From Kappaphycus alvarezii (lineage: Eukaryota > Rhodophyta > Florideophyceae > Gigartinales > Solieriaceae), in assembly GCA_002205965.3 (NCBI GenBank), contig NADL03000640.1:682001-746000 (forward strand): 64,000 bases of DNA, written 5' to 3'. The notes under the pieces were generated by a model. It was not told where the DNA came from. It made no database searches and saw nothing but the letters and a program-made list of their open reading frames with translations. This document shows, in pieces, positions 46,310 through 57,500 of this stretch. The position numbers and the translations under genes are program-made. Within the stretch, counting starts at the first letter, position 1. The number at the start of each line of letters is the position of its first letter.

Positions 46310-46640
46310 AGGTGGCCTTCCGCCAGTTTCATCAAATCCCCTCGTTCCTCATATTCTGCCCCTACAAAACTGTGCTGTAATACCCCGCCCTCACTACTCA
46401 TCCGCAAGTACTGTTTTAGCAGCACTTTCGGAGCGCAACTTCGATTTCGGCAGCGTTTTTCGAGCGAAACTTCGATTTGGGCATCAATTTTAGAGCACAG
46501 ATAACCCTTACCCCTCCCTTATCACTTTTCATTGTTTGGCGCATCCATAGGACACTATACTATTCACATGTTTCAAACAGGAAAGAACCCAAACCTTCCC
46601 CCCATTTATACATTCTATACTGCACAGTAGTAAATAAAAA
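46310..46640 (+). repeat. Dispersed TACTGTA-rich repeat, copy 3 (diverged)
   Basis: Shares CTCGTTCCTCATATTCTGCC, CTCATCCGCAAGTACTGTTT and the AGCAGCACTTTCGGAGCGCA / AACTTCGATTT block with 34287-34430. The block AACTTCGATTT is itself repeated twice here (46438 and 46469). It lies directly after a LINE scrap. Confidence 0.6.
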
Positions 46641-47220
46641 TATTTCCCATTGGGTTTCAGTTTGCTCGTCTTGTATTATTTACCTCGTCTTTCATGTAAT
46701 TTATCTTCGTATATGAGGTCTTTTGCAGTTATTCCGTAAAATTAACAAGGCACACTGTTATTGTATTTCCTATGACTTTGTCTGATTTCAGTTCTTTGTA
46801 AACTTTATCTTTTTCTCTACAGCCAAAATATTATTTCTGTTATTCTTTTGGTGCACTTGACCCTTCCCTGATATAAATTTGAAGCACGCTCCGCAGTTAC
46901 ATTATTTCACTTTTACTGATGCCCAAGTATTTAAATAAATATTTCACATGCAGATGGGCGCTAAATACAGTTTTCAACTATGCATTGCCATTTTTCACCA
47001 GTTCAGATGGTTTTAAGAGCATAATAAAAGGGCAGAACTTTTCACGTGCTAAATCTCCCTTGAAATGAGACGTTTCATATATACAGACTATATCATTTCA
47101 ACATGCTGTCTTTTGACCTCTTTTCCTCTATTACAATTTAGCGCTGTGCCCTAGCGCAATAGTTTAGTCACTGAAGAGAACTCTCAAATTCATGGATAAA
47201 TCTATTTACTTTCACCCTAT
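46641..47220. other. Spacer, no gene seen
   Basis: T-rich sequence between the repeat copy and the helical (-) gene. Possible downstream (3') region of that gene. Confidence 0.4.
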
Positions 47221-47230
47221 CGCTACTTTC

Positions 47231-48181
47231 TCAGCTCTCAATAAAAGCCCTGCTCTCATGGATACTCTTAATTGGTTTGTTCTGTATGGATGTTACACAG
47301 AGACCATTCGTTTGGTTGAACACTTTTAAAAGTAATTTTTGGCAATCTTTTTCGCAGCAGCGAGTTAATAAGCCGCAGAGATCTCGACCGACCATTGAAA
47401 GAGAAACGCAAATTCTCCATTTTGAGGCAAAATATTTGAAAATATGCTTTTTGCCTTCGAGTCTTCCGAAATCACAAAATATGTGAACTGCGAGCTCAAC
47501 GCACTCGCAAAAAAATCTGAGCAAGTCCTCCGCAATATCTTTGGGTATTTGTATTAGTTCGTCGTAACCTGTTATCTCGGCAGTGATACGCATGTTTGAC
47601 TCACATTGTAACCTTAACTTCACAAGAATACCTTTTCCACTGCAAACGAGTTGAAATGTGTCTCGTCATCCGGTCATCCAGTTCTTTTTTCAGAAATGAT
47701 TTTCTTAGTACTTCAGAAGCTGAACTTCCAGATCCACATACACCAAGCCTACGCAAGGAAGGAGTACAATCTGATGCAAGGACTGTCGAAAATTGAAGGG
47801 TGTTTATCAATTTCATAAATAGTTCTCCTTGGCAACAGACTCTGTAGAGACTATCAGCAATTGTTTTTCCGTCCTGTACCAATTCTAGCAAACTGTGGTA
47901 GACGCATATCTCCCTACTCTTTTGGATGCAATGCAAAAGCCTATCCACAAATGTATCGTTCTCTTTGCATTCTATCAAACTGAGATATTCTAAGACGACA
48001 TGCCACATCTGTTTGATGGTCACACTATCTACAGCCAAGTGGAGCAAGGAGCTCTCAACCTCTGTAAAAGAGAGGGAGGGGCGATTCGTAATTCGCTCAC
48101 GTTATGAATCTCACTTACCCCTAACTTCGAGTATGCTTCTCGAACGAAGTTAGCGATTACCATTTCCACGATTTCCAGACT
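47231..48181 (-). pseudogene. Host-type gene remnant with one intron, helical protein, function unknown
   Basis: A short upstream exon (about 48181-48119) reads SLEIVEMVIANFVREAYSKL and ends at a GTAAGTGAG donor. The intron (48060-48118) ends CTCTCTTTTACAGAG. The next exon continues in phase with ESSLLHLAVDSVTIKQMWHV, CKENDTFVDRLLHCIQKSRE and VYHSLLELVQDGKTIADSLY. A frame change near 47600-47625 leads into ITAEITGYDELIQIPKDIAE, LLRFFCECVELAVHIFCDF and HIFKYFASKWRICVSLSMVG, ending at 47231. The protein is Leu/Cys-rich and helical, with the look of an armadillo/HEAT-type or other alpha-helical scaffold, but no family is recognised. The change near 47.6 kb may be a real frameshift or a missed small intron. 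No promoter was identified. Confidence 0.5.
48060..48118 (-). other. GT-AG intron, 59 bp
   Basis: Donor GTAAGTGAG at 48118 and a pyrimidine-rich acceptor CTCTCTTTTACAGAG ending at 48060. The alternative acceptor TTTTACAG, 2 bp earlier, would break the frame, so the AG two bases later is preferred. The intron has in-frame stops. Confidence 0.55.
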
Positions 48182-49854
48182 CTTTCATTTCATTCCTTTT
48201 AGATCAACAGATATTATATCTCCGAAAAAAATCATCTCGCAGAAATACAGGACAAATCACAAAATAGATAGAATAGACAAAATTTATTGGTGAAACCAAT
48301 TTTAGATATTTCCACGCGTCGAATCCTGACATCCTCCCTCTACATTGACATCCAAATCTTTAATGGTTGAGAATTCCTCCAGTAAGTTTTGCGACAAATC
48401 TCGGCTGAGTCTTCAACTCACCGCCGACACAATTCTGTTGATAACTTTTTGGCTTTGAAAGGACGGCACTTGGTTTTTCCTCCTCTTTTTTCTCAGCCGT
48501 GGTCGATTTCACAACAAATCAAAGCTTGAGCAAAAACGAGCGCCATTTTTTTGGTGCAAATAGATGACATCTTTTGAGTGAATGAGAAGATATAGAAAAT
48601 GACGGGAAATTCAGAGAATCTTCGGATGTCTGAACGAACTTCCTCTTAAAAGATTGATTTATTCCCTTCTCGATCAATAAAAATACCTGGAACAGATATT
48701 GAACGAAGCATTTCTTCACAGAAAAACATTCTTCTCATCATTTCGTCCCGCTCTTGAAGGCGCCAGCGCTTTCCTTCTGTTGCAAAAAATCCGAGTAGAC
48801 TTCTTTTCGATAATCCTTTCCGCTTGAAACCAAGCGGACGGCAATGACACTGATAACAGTGAAGAAACGTTAAGGTGTCAAAATGTCTTGCATTCCAAGC
48901 GCTAAATACTCAAAGTAACCAAATGAACAGATAAATTGGAAAATAACTATGACTCACCCTCCCACTTACCGCTTTAGCGTCTTCGCTTCGGGTCAATTCC
49001 TTGTTCGCGAACAAATTCTGACCGCGTGGTGGGGGATTGCTGGCTGAGATTGTGAAGCAGTCTGTGTTTCACGATCGTATGTCGCGGCTGGGCATCGACG
49101 GAAATGTGGGTGATTTGGGGAGTGCGGTTTGTGCGGCCTGCTCATATATGGTTGAAAGAGCTTTAAAGTGTCCCAGCCGATGGTCCTGGGTCCCCCTTTA
49201 TACTGAGCATGATATATTGTTTAGATTTCATCACATCACTGTACCTCCTATGATTTTTACAGTATGATGATGAGAAAATACTGTATTCCTTACATGTTCC
49301 ATTCCTTTATGACTATTTCATTTCTTTCATAAAATAACGGATTTGCATGGGCAAGCAACGAAATATTGTCTAAATTATCACTATTTCTTGTCCCTGTGAT
49401 GAAAATATTATCTCATACAATTATAGATATGAAAATCTGAAAATATTTTAAGAAAACTTTACAGTAATCATGTGTACCCGTACTGTAATAGTTTAATTAT
49501 TACAATTACCGTACTGTACTCATTTGATCATTATTATTACAGTAGAATTATTTATTGCACTACAGTACCTACTAACATTCGTATTTTAATACACTTTTTA
49601 AAGAATTGCTAAAACTAACGTGAGCGATTTTATTGTGTTATTTATTTTTTCACAATACAAATTCCGTCGCGTCGTAATTGCGTTAGGGTAATTATGAAAT
49701 CGTAATTACATTCACGTATTTATGGCTGTAAACCAGGCTTACACTTTCTTACAGTGTCCTCACTTATTTACCTAACCCGTACACTGGGTGGGTGAGTGGG
49801 GATATCATACAACTGTACATGTAGCCACGTTATACAATGCGCGACAAAAACATA
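48182..49854. other. Spacer, no confident gene
   Basis: Possible upstream exons of the helical gene could lie here, but none is clear. The stretch 49200-49600 is dense in TACTGTA/TACAGTA words and AT-rich. The small + frame at 49037-49267 shows no domain. Confidence 0.4.
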
Positions 49855-51354
49855 GCCCAACCCTGCTTTTGGAGCATATTTCCTTAAATAGCCTCCATTT
49901 AAAAAGAAACCGACTATTCTTATTTATTTTTGATGCTGACTATGCCCCTGAAAATATTTCTCCTCATAGCTGTTACTTTTATATTTTTTTGAAAAGAGGC
50001 TACCTCGGTGGCTGAAAAAATGATAGCCCATTCGACCGTAACACCAATTTTGCGCCAAAATACAAGGACCGGACGCCCCATATTTTGACATGACATCCAA
50101 GCGACCATCTTCGAGACTCTGGATCACTCTTTCAGCAATACCACAATGGGCCAGGGCCGACAGTTGAATAAAATCGAACGTGCCCAAATTTCCGTACACT
50201 TAGACAACAAATGGAAGTGTTAAGTCGATTACGTGAAGCTTAAGCGGTCTTGAGAGGACGTAGCAGCATTCATGAAAGAAAAAAACCGCTGGGAAAGAAG
50301 AAATCACCAGGAGGCCCCGAATATTGACGGCCGCAACAGAAAGCCCAATCATTGGGGAAGCAATGAAGTCCAATATGAAGCCAGGGGACTTTCATAAGTC
50401 CCTTTAATTCCCCGTTTTGAAACCGACCCCTCCACATACTTTTCCGAGCCACTTTATGGAATTCCAAAAGGTTAAGCGGTATCCTCCACTCACGTCTCAG
50501 CACATTAACAACCGCTTGGCCTGGGCTGTTGAGCACTCTCCCTATCGCCCTCAAGACTGTGCATGATGAGTCTTCTTTTCTGACGAGAGGAAATTCAATA
50601 TGGACGTTCCTGGCGGTTTCCAGTCCTACTAGCATGTTTTACGTAGTAACGAACCCGTTTTATCGAAATGGCAGATGGAGAAGTTGTTAATGGTATGGAG
50701 TGCTTTTTCGGAGGCTAGTGAGTCACGTTTGGCTATTGTATCGAGATACTAGAACGCAGAGATGTACACAAGGACTTTGCAAGACTATTTGCTCCCTTTT
50801 GTTGCCGCAAAGCACCCTTTTAAATGGCAGTTTCAACAAGATAACGCTTCCATACACTCAGCGAAGGTGACGAAGTCGTGGCTTAGAGACAAGAAAATTA
50901 AGTTTATGGTGTGGCTTGCTAGAAGTCCTGATCTCAATCCGATAGAGAACTTTTAGGAATTACTCTCGCGGAAGGTTCATGCGAATGGCAGACAGCTTTG
51001 GGATCTTGAGAAACTCATAATTGTCGTCCTTGAGGAATGGGAGAATATTTCGACAGACTACCTTCAAACTTTGTTTAGAATTATGTCCAATCGTTTTAAC
51101 CAAGTCTTAGAAAAAGGAAAGCAGAAAGACTACTAAATGCATCTTTATTTGCTCTAAACTAGGTAGACTAGGCTGGGTGCTATCTTTTTGTCAGCCACCA
51201 TGGTAGCCTTTTTGAAGGCAAATTAGGAAATAACTGGCCTTCTTCAAAACGGTTTCAGGGGCTGAGCCAGCATCAAAATTAAATAAGAATGGTCAGATTT
51301 ACTTTTTAAATGGAAGTTTGTTTAGGGAAATATGCCCCAAAAGTAGAGGTGGGC
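49855..51354 (+). mobile_element. Tc1/mariner element, family A copy 2, both ends present
   Basis: A 1500-bp element with TA at 49853-49854 and 51355-51356. TIRs of about 165 bp lie at 49855-50018 and 51187-51354. The outer ends are GCCCAACCCTGC and the complement of GCCCACCTCTAC. Shared inner blocks include CTTTTGGAGCATATTTCC-like, CCATTTAAAAAG and TTTTGATGCTG. The transposase lies on the + strand from about 50.28 to 51.14 kb in several frames. SKRLSGILHSRLST is the HTH region. FNKITLPYTQR and QFQQDNASIHSAK overlap at 50820-50870, and LARSPDLNPIENF appears at 50920-50955. The second Asp and the DD34E Glu are present, but a stop follows ENF and other frameshifts occur, so it cannot make a transposase. 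Its long TIRs could still act with a related enzyme. Confidence 0.9.
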
Positions 51355-51356
51355 TA

Positions 51357-51706
51357 TCCTACGAGATTGCTTCTGACGCAAGTGTCACCGGCCTTAGAAT
51401 TCTGGGATCGCCAGTCACGTGTTTAGGCTTTTTTTCTACAGTACGGTATACGTTGTCGTGCTGAGCCACCGGAAATTGCGCATACTGTACGTGTAATCTC
51501 ATCTTCACTTCATGGTAACCCCAGTTTTTTCCCAAACTACAGTATTCTAAATTGACGTACTACAGTACCTTTGCAACATCGATCCTAGCGCGTACTCCCA
51601 AGCTGGGCAGCGACGAACTTCAACTATCTTAGCTTGCACTGTCAGCTAGGCTTGTATGCCTCTTATAATACATGAAGTAAAGATGACTATATATCTGTTT
51701 GCACTG
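51357..51706. other. Spacer between Tc1 and piggyBac elements
   Basis: AT-rich with several TACAGTA/TACTGTA words (CTACAGTACGGTATACG near 51438). No gene seen. Confidence 0.45.
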
Positions 51707-51941
51707 CTAGTGTCTATCCGACCAAGCGCTGTCCTCATATGAGGCACACTTTGTCCTCATATGAGGACAAAAAAAATAGGAAGTACTGTACTGTGGTATC
51801 CAAATAATTCTTTTTGTCCCAATAAATATTAGTAAAACATTTGCACTGTAAGGAGTTACTTACAGTAGTGTTCGACTGACCGACGTACTGAAGATGCAAT
51901 AGCTTCCAACTTTATATACTCCCAGTCACTTCCTTGCATCC

Positions 51942-52020
51942 GTCACTAGGATGGTGGCCTATGATGCGAGTCATAGGTTCTGACCCAGAGATCGTGAGTT
52001 CGATTCTCGCTGGGGTTCTG
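51942..52020 (+). ncRNA. tRNA-like sequence, possible SINE head or tRNA pseudogene
   Basis: At 51994-52010 a T-arm-like hairpin is seen: GTGAG, loop TTCGATT, CTCGC, giving the B-box-like GAGTTCGATTCTC. Upstream a hairpin CCTATGA-TGCGAG-TCATAGG occupies the anticodon-arm position, preceded by an A-box-like TAGGATGGTGG. The acceptor stem does not pair well, so it is not a functional tRNA as it stands. It lies in the 3' part of the piggyBac element. A SINE head or a chance fold are both possible. Confidence 0.4.
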
Positions 52021-52281
52021 TAAGAAGCCCAAAAATTCCAACGGGAACTCGACTGGTTGTGAAAAAGCTGCTGTCTCAGTGCGCCATTAGGCATCCACTT
52101 GAACATGAGACAGAATACGGTGACATCTCATAAAGGGGTAATTCAGTACGCCATAGACAGCAGCTAACTTCGCAAGTCAGATGACGCAAGTACAACCAGT
52201 AGGGAGCTATAGAAATAGAACTCATTGATCATTTTTTCTTTTAAAACAAAAAGTCACACTATTTTATATCAACTTGGAATC

Positions 52282-54357
52282 CTAATTGAGATCCCTATGG
52301 TGTTTCTCGCGCACGTTGTCCATGAAGCAACACATTTTTGTGCTCGCGTGACAGATATAAACATCACCAAGCCCATTGTCACGGCAAGTAGAACAAAAAA
52401 AATTTGACTTACTGACCTTACAAACTCGACAGCGACCTTGGTAAGATGCGTTAGTATACTCACCGTTACTCAATTTCCTCTTCTTGTTAGTTGCAGCAAG
52501 ATGAGTTCCAATCCCTGAAACAGGTTCCAATATATCACTGTCATCCTCATTTTGTAAGCAGTTAGATGCCCTACGTGATCTCGAATCAAACTTATTCTCA
52601 ATGAGTTCTTCGGCAAGCATCTCATAAAACTTAGATTGTGATACGCAGAGTCTTGGACCAAACGAATGCTTGTATAGTAAAAATGAATCAACAATTATGA
52701 TCGATAGGAGAGAGGAATTGTCCCTGAGCGACCAATCTTTGACTTCCAATTTCTTCTCAATTTCAAGAGTATCTTGCCTACATCTGTTGTGGCGATCGAC
52801 TTGGGAACACGTGTCGTAGTACCTCTCCACAACATCTGGAACTGAAATCTCGAATTCCACTTTACTTGTCTCGCCATCAGCAGTTCTCCATCTTTCCCTA
52901 CAAAATTGGAGTTCCCTGATTGGTTGTATGGCAACTGCTGACGAAATATCTCCGTTCTCTATCCATCCACAACACAGCCATTAAAGATTTGTTGGTATCA
53001 GGATTCTTCGAAACCATCGAGATATGATCTCCGCGCTCCGTGAGCTCCTGTGACGACAAATGTTGCATCGGAAATTCCTTAACCGCATTCTTGACCACAC
53101 CAATAAATCTCGTTCCATATCTCATCAAGGATTCCGCAGTTGACACCGATGCAAAAAATGAATCCCCACATACGACGCGACCCGTCTTCAGCCAAGGTTG
53201 AACAAGACGAAGAGTAAGGGCGGTGGTGTGACAGAATTGCTCTGTGAAGTCACGCCGAAGGCCACCCGTTTTCCCCATCACGAGCTCCAATCTCAACATT
53301 ATTCCAGACTGGCCACATGCAGAAGCCTTCAATTCGCAGCCATTTTCGGGCTTTCTGTCATAGGCAACGTAATGTGGGAGTCCTTTTTTGATCCAATCTC
53401 CCCGAGACCATACCATCTGCTAATACTTTCATCGACGCAGATATGCGAAGATGGCGTGACATATTGCCTGCGGTGGTCATTGATGGCCTTCAAAAATCCA
53501 CTTACCAGAGACCATCTCGAGTCATCCAAGGGCCTTTCCTCCCGTTCAGAAGTGTGGCTGAAGCAAATGTTTGCCAGAATCAGCTCAAAACTTCTACGTG
53601 ACATGATCTTTCCAAAACTTGGTGCTGGAATGTACTTCGAACCAGATTCACTCCAGAGGTCGCGCCGGTTTGAAAATGAAAACCTTGTCATAAGTATGAG
53701 AATCCCAAAGAACTTCAATATCTCTCCTGACGAGACGGGATGATTTCCAATGGCATTCAATCGATCATTTGTAAGGTCACGCATGACGGTTAGGTGATGG
53801 AGCGGAAACATGCTCGTAAAGCATTCAAATGGCGATAACTCTCGAGGAGCACAGCCATAGGCGAGAGTATTACCAGAGTAGCCAATTATTTTGCAGCTTT
53901 TATCTGATGTATTTTCATCAATAGGTGTGAAAACCTCCTGATTGGTCCATGATGGTCCATGAGAAAAAACAGGTGCATCTGATTGATGCGCCGTGGAATC
54001 ATCGGAATTCCCATCTGATGACGACGAAGACGGTTGAGGAGCGCCCAAACCTTTATGTGCCGCTTCGTTTGGCAATTGAGCGGTTCCTTCCTCCACTACG
54101 ACGTCTGTTGGAGGTAACCCCGCTTTGATGTTGACAATCTTCAACGTGACAGTTTTGAGACGGTCACGAATCTTCCAGCTTGCCTCCACTGACTTCCTCC
54201 TTCGACCGCTTACAATGTCGATGTGGACGGCAATAACGGTTCCAGCGAGCAATTTCGTCTTCCAAGCTGACCCATACAAGCGCTTACATTCTGCAGCTGA
54301 CGTAACAAGGGAAGCACGGCAGTGAATGGGATTTCCTGGAACGGTTCGTGGGTCCAT
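52282..54357 (-). pseudogene. piggyBac-like transposase (DDE_Tnp_1_7), frameshifted
   Basis: About 690 codons in three main frames. The start at 54357 (MDPRTVPGNPIHCRASLVTS) leads into a Ser/Asp-rich N-terminus and then the DDE_Tnp_1_7 domain. Motifs seen are SPFECFTSMFPLHHLTVMRD, ILKFFGILILMTRF and ICVDESISRWYGLGE (first catalytic Asp). These are followed by GLPHYVAYDRKPENGCELKA, VVCGDSFFASVSTAESLMRY (second Asp) and YYDTCSQVDRHNRCRQD (third Asp). The C-terminus carries a Cys-rich domain (CRVCKVSKSNFFCSTCRDNG ... CHASTKMCCFM), the usual piggyBac zinc-binding tail that binds the terminal motifs. Frame changes occur at about 53.35-53.40 kb and 52.85-52.93 kb; the C-terminal frames overlap. All three catalytic Asp codons survive, so the inactivation is recent in relative terms. 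Confidence 0.88.
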
Positions 54358-54579
54358 TTCTGTGAAAATTGAGGAGATAATCGATGGGTATCGCGTCAGG
54401 CAAAGTTGGTCCTGCGTTGAGCAGAGTGGGAATTCTCGAAAAGTTTGTTTTGATCGAGTATCTACATGTTTAATAGAGTACGTGGGAACTAAAAAAAGGC
54501 GGCTAAAAAAATTTTGTATTTAAAAAAATAGTTGGTAAAAGTTGTCCTCATATGAGGACAATGGTCCAATAGACACTAG

Positions 54580-57500
54580 TAGAGATAGCATTGTGGGTGC
54601 GGATTTCGTGCGTCATGGTAATGTTAGAGGGAAGAGGTGACTTTATATATTCAAATGTAGTCTGAGGGGACCTTGCTGCCCCTACTGACCTAGTGGGGCT
54701 CAACAGCGCTGAATTGCGTTGTTTGATCATAGCGGTAGTATAAAGTTGCTCGAAAGCTGACAGCTTTCGTTGGAGCGCGCAAAACTCTGTGAAGGCAGAT
54801 CTTCCTCTCCTCGCGGCGATGCAATTTGCGATATCCTGGAGGAGCTGGAGGCCGAAGATGTCGATCTGGCCATAAACATCAATTGGCAAGGGGCGCAGTT
54901 CGATGCCTTCAGACCGGCATGGGGGGGCGTAGTAGATGTGCTTCTTCAGGGTGGCGCGTTCGAGCGCGGATGTCCCGCTATCGGCGAGGTCTCGGTAGGG
55001 ACGTGAGTGGGGGCTGACGATAGTAACGTCATTTCCTTGTGGGGAGGGAGCGAAGAAGGGGTCATCGATGACGAGGTCGAGTTCCCGTTGCTCAGCCTCG
55101 CTTTGTGGAGGTCGGTCGCGAGTGCTCGTTCTCGTGAGACAGAAAGCCCAATGGCAGGGTTGGTAAGGTGGCAGGGTTAGTAAGGTGGCGTAGTATAGTG
55201 TCGCGCAACCGGTTGTGCCGCCTCACGGCCCCAACCGCGCTCTTACAAACGGAGGCGTGGTGACCGGGTGCATAAAGTGTGGGGAGGTGCTGGGCGGTGC
55301 TTGTCGCGCACATCGGGCAGAGAAGAGAGCCGTCGAATACAGGGTTACCGAGGCGAGCGTTAGCCATAGTGCGCCAGACCTCCGCCTCGATGTAGAGGTC
55401 ATTCCCGGATGATGGGAGGGTGTGGAATGGAGCGGATGCGGCTTTGGAGGCCGCGGTTGCCAAGCGGGCACGTTGATGAGTAGAGGATGCGGTTGTTTGC
55501 CGTTGCAGACGGAGTAAAATGTCGGTGTGGAGATATCCATTTATTTCTTGCTGGAGGTGACGGGGGTCGGAGGCGTCCTGTCGGGACGTCCTAGAGATCA
55601 GGTTCTGTAGTTGGAGGTCAGGAGGGAGGTTGAGGGCGATTGCAGGGGGTTCATATGATGGAGCGAGGAGGCGGACAGTGCTGAGTGGGGCATGGCCAAG
55701 AATCTGTTGTCCCAGTGCCGAGTTCGTGAAAAGAGATACCGTGTATGCGATGATGTGAACTCCTTGGGTTTGGCATAAGCCGAGGCCACCCGAGCGGAAG
55801 GAGAGTGTGTCCTGGGTCCAGCCTGTGTCGGTTTGCCGACGATGTATGCTTTTGAATACCCTTCTCATTTCCTCATCAAAGCAATTGGCAAGAGAAGCGG
55901 TTAAATGCGGCGGAGTACTGCGGGAGAGATACATAAGCCGACAGGAGGATGCGCAGCAACAAAGAATCTGAAAAGCGGGATGTGGAGCGTTCAACATAAC
56001 AAGAGACGCCCAAAACGTTCGGATGGTTTCGAGGTTATTGTCAAGGAGGCGGGGGCATCCCGCGGTACTGCCAACCGGGCTTCCGAGCACAGTAGTGGCC
56101 TCTGCGGTCTTGAAGTCGCACGGCATTGCGGCGGCAGTGAGAAGGTCCTGGGACGGGGCGGCGGTTGGCCACCATGCAGCAGTCTTGAGGCGGGAAAGGT
56201 TGATGTGGAACCTAGAGGCCCGTCCACGGTCGGAGAGAGACCCGAGCACCGAGCGAGCGTGTTCCAGTGGCACAATGAGGTTTCCGTCATCTGCGTACCA
56301 GACGTTAAGGGGGAGGTGTGGAAAGATATTGCAGAGTTCGAGGAGCAGGAGTTGCAGCACGAGGGCGAACAGGAGCACATCCAGGGGATCCCTTTGTTGG
56401 GTTCCAGTGCGGCTGTGTATGATGCGACGTTCGATTGAGTTGACGGCATTTTGGCATCCAACTGGATGAGGACCTGTGGAGTGGAGCAAGACATGAGCTG
56501 GTAGATTTGCTCTCGAACGGCGTGGGCGATTGCTTCGGTAGCTGAGGGTACACCACCTGCGAGTTGGAGCGGTCGTAGGTGGGCGGATAGAGCCGCGTTC
56601 TGTCGCACACGTTCCATGATGAGGCGACCGATGAGGCGCCTGACGAGTAGGGCAACAGCTATTAGGCGCAAGCTACGGCATAGGTGGTCTTCCGGGAGAC
56701 CTACAAGTGACGCTCCAGCTAGAAACTCCCCGAGTGCGGAGGGAGCATCGCCGTCCACGAGGCAATTCAGGAGTTTGGTGAGCCAATCGAGGGCACTGTT
56801 GGAAGGTTCGGCACCACCGGCGCGTCGGCGATCGAGCGCAAGATAGCTGGGCGGAGGCCATCGGGTCCTGGACTAGAATGTTGGGGAAGGCGACGGAGTT
56901 CACGTCGTACTTCTGCAGAAGTAAATTTGAATGCTCGAGGAAGTCGCGATCTGGGAGTGGCTTCGAACGGGAGCGAGAGTGCGGGGTAGAGGGCGATGAG
57001 TTTCGAATCGTTGACATGTTTAGTGGTGACGGGTGGTACGGGGCTGAGTAGGGCCTGGGCAGCTTTCCCTGGGGAGCCGTTGAGCACAGCGCGCCTACAT
57101 CGGTCAGCCGGCGGGAAGGGTTACGATTCTGAATTGCTGCGAAGGCGTCCTTGGCCTCATCTAGTAATTGACTCCATTGGCCAGCGCGTGCGATGAGAAA
57201 CTACGCCTGATGGCGGCAGCAGTACTGGGGCGGTGGCGGTTCCGCAGTTCTCCACGGCGGTTCATGCGATGAACTAGTTTAGGGAGGGCGAGCAATCGGT
57301 GGAGGCATTCTCGGCGCAAGGAACAAGCCCGAGATTCGACGTAGCGGCGACAGATCTGCGCGATCAGGTCATGAAACGGCACCTTCAAAGAGTTTGGAAT
57401 GTATGGTAATGTTGGCACGGGGAGGGAGAATATAATGGAGGGGGTGGGCAATGTTGGGGTTGTGCAACTGGGGTCCCCTCATTGCTTGGGTGCGGAGGCG

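Larger units (their letters stand above)
51707..54579 (-). mobile_element. piggyBac element with palindromic terminal motifs
   Basis: The transposase gene (52282-54357) is flanked by matching inverted ends. The left end has CTAGTGTCTATCCGACCA at 51707-51724, then TGTCCTCATATGAGG at 51730-51744 and TTGTCCTCATATGAGGACAA at 51751-51770. The right end has TTGTCCTCATATGAGGACAA at 54542-54561 and TGGTCCAATAGACACTAG at 54562-54579 (the complement of CTAGTGTCTATTGGACCA). The left end therefore has two palindromes and the right end one. I did not find the expected TTAA at either edge, so the exact boundaries may lie slightly outside. The right end abuts the 3' end of the LINE at 54.6-58.5 kb. Confidence 0.78.

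Noticed and set aside
53198-53743. 181-codon + strand frame
   Set aside because: Antisense to the piggyBac transposase catalytic region.
55905-56469. Long + strand open frames over 55.9-58.4 kb
   Set aside because: Antisense to LINE-2, same reason; no domain on the + strand.
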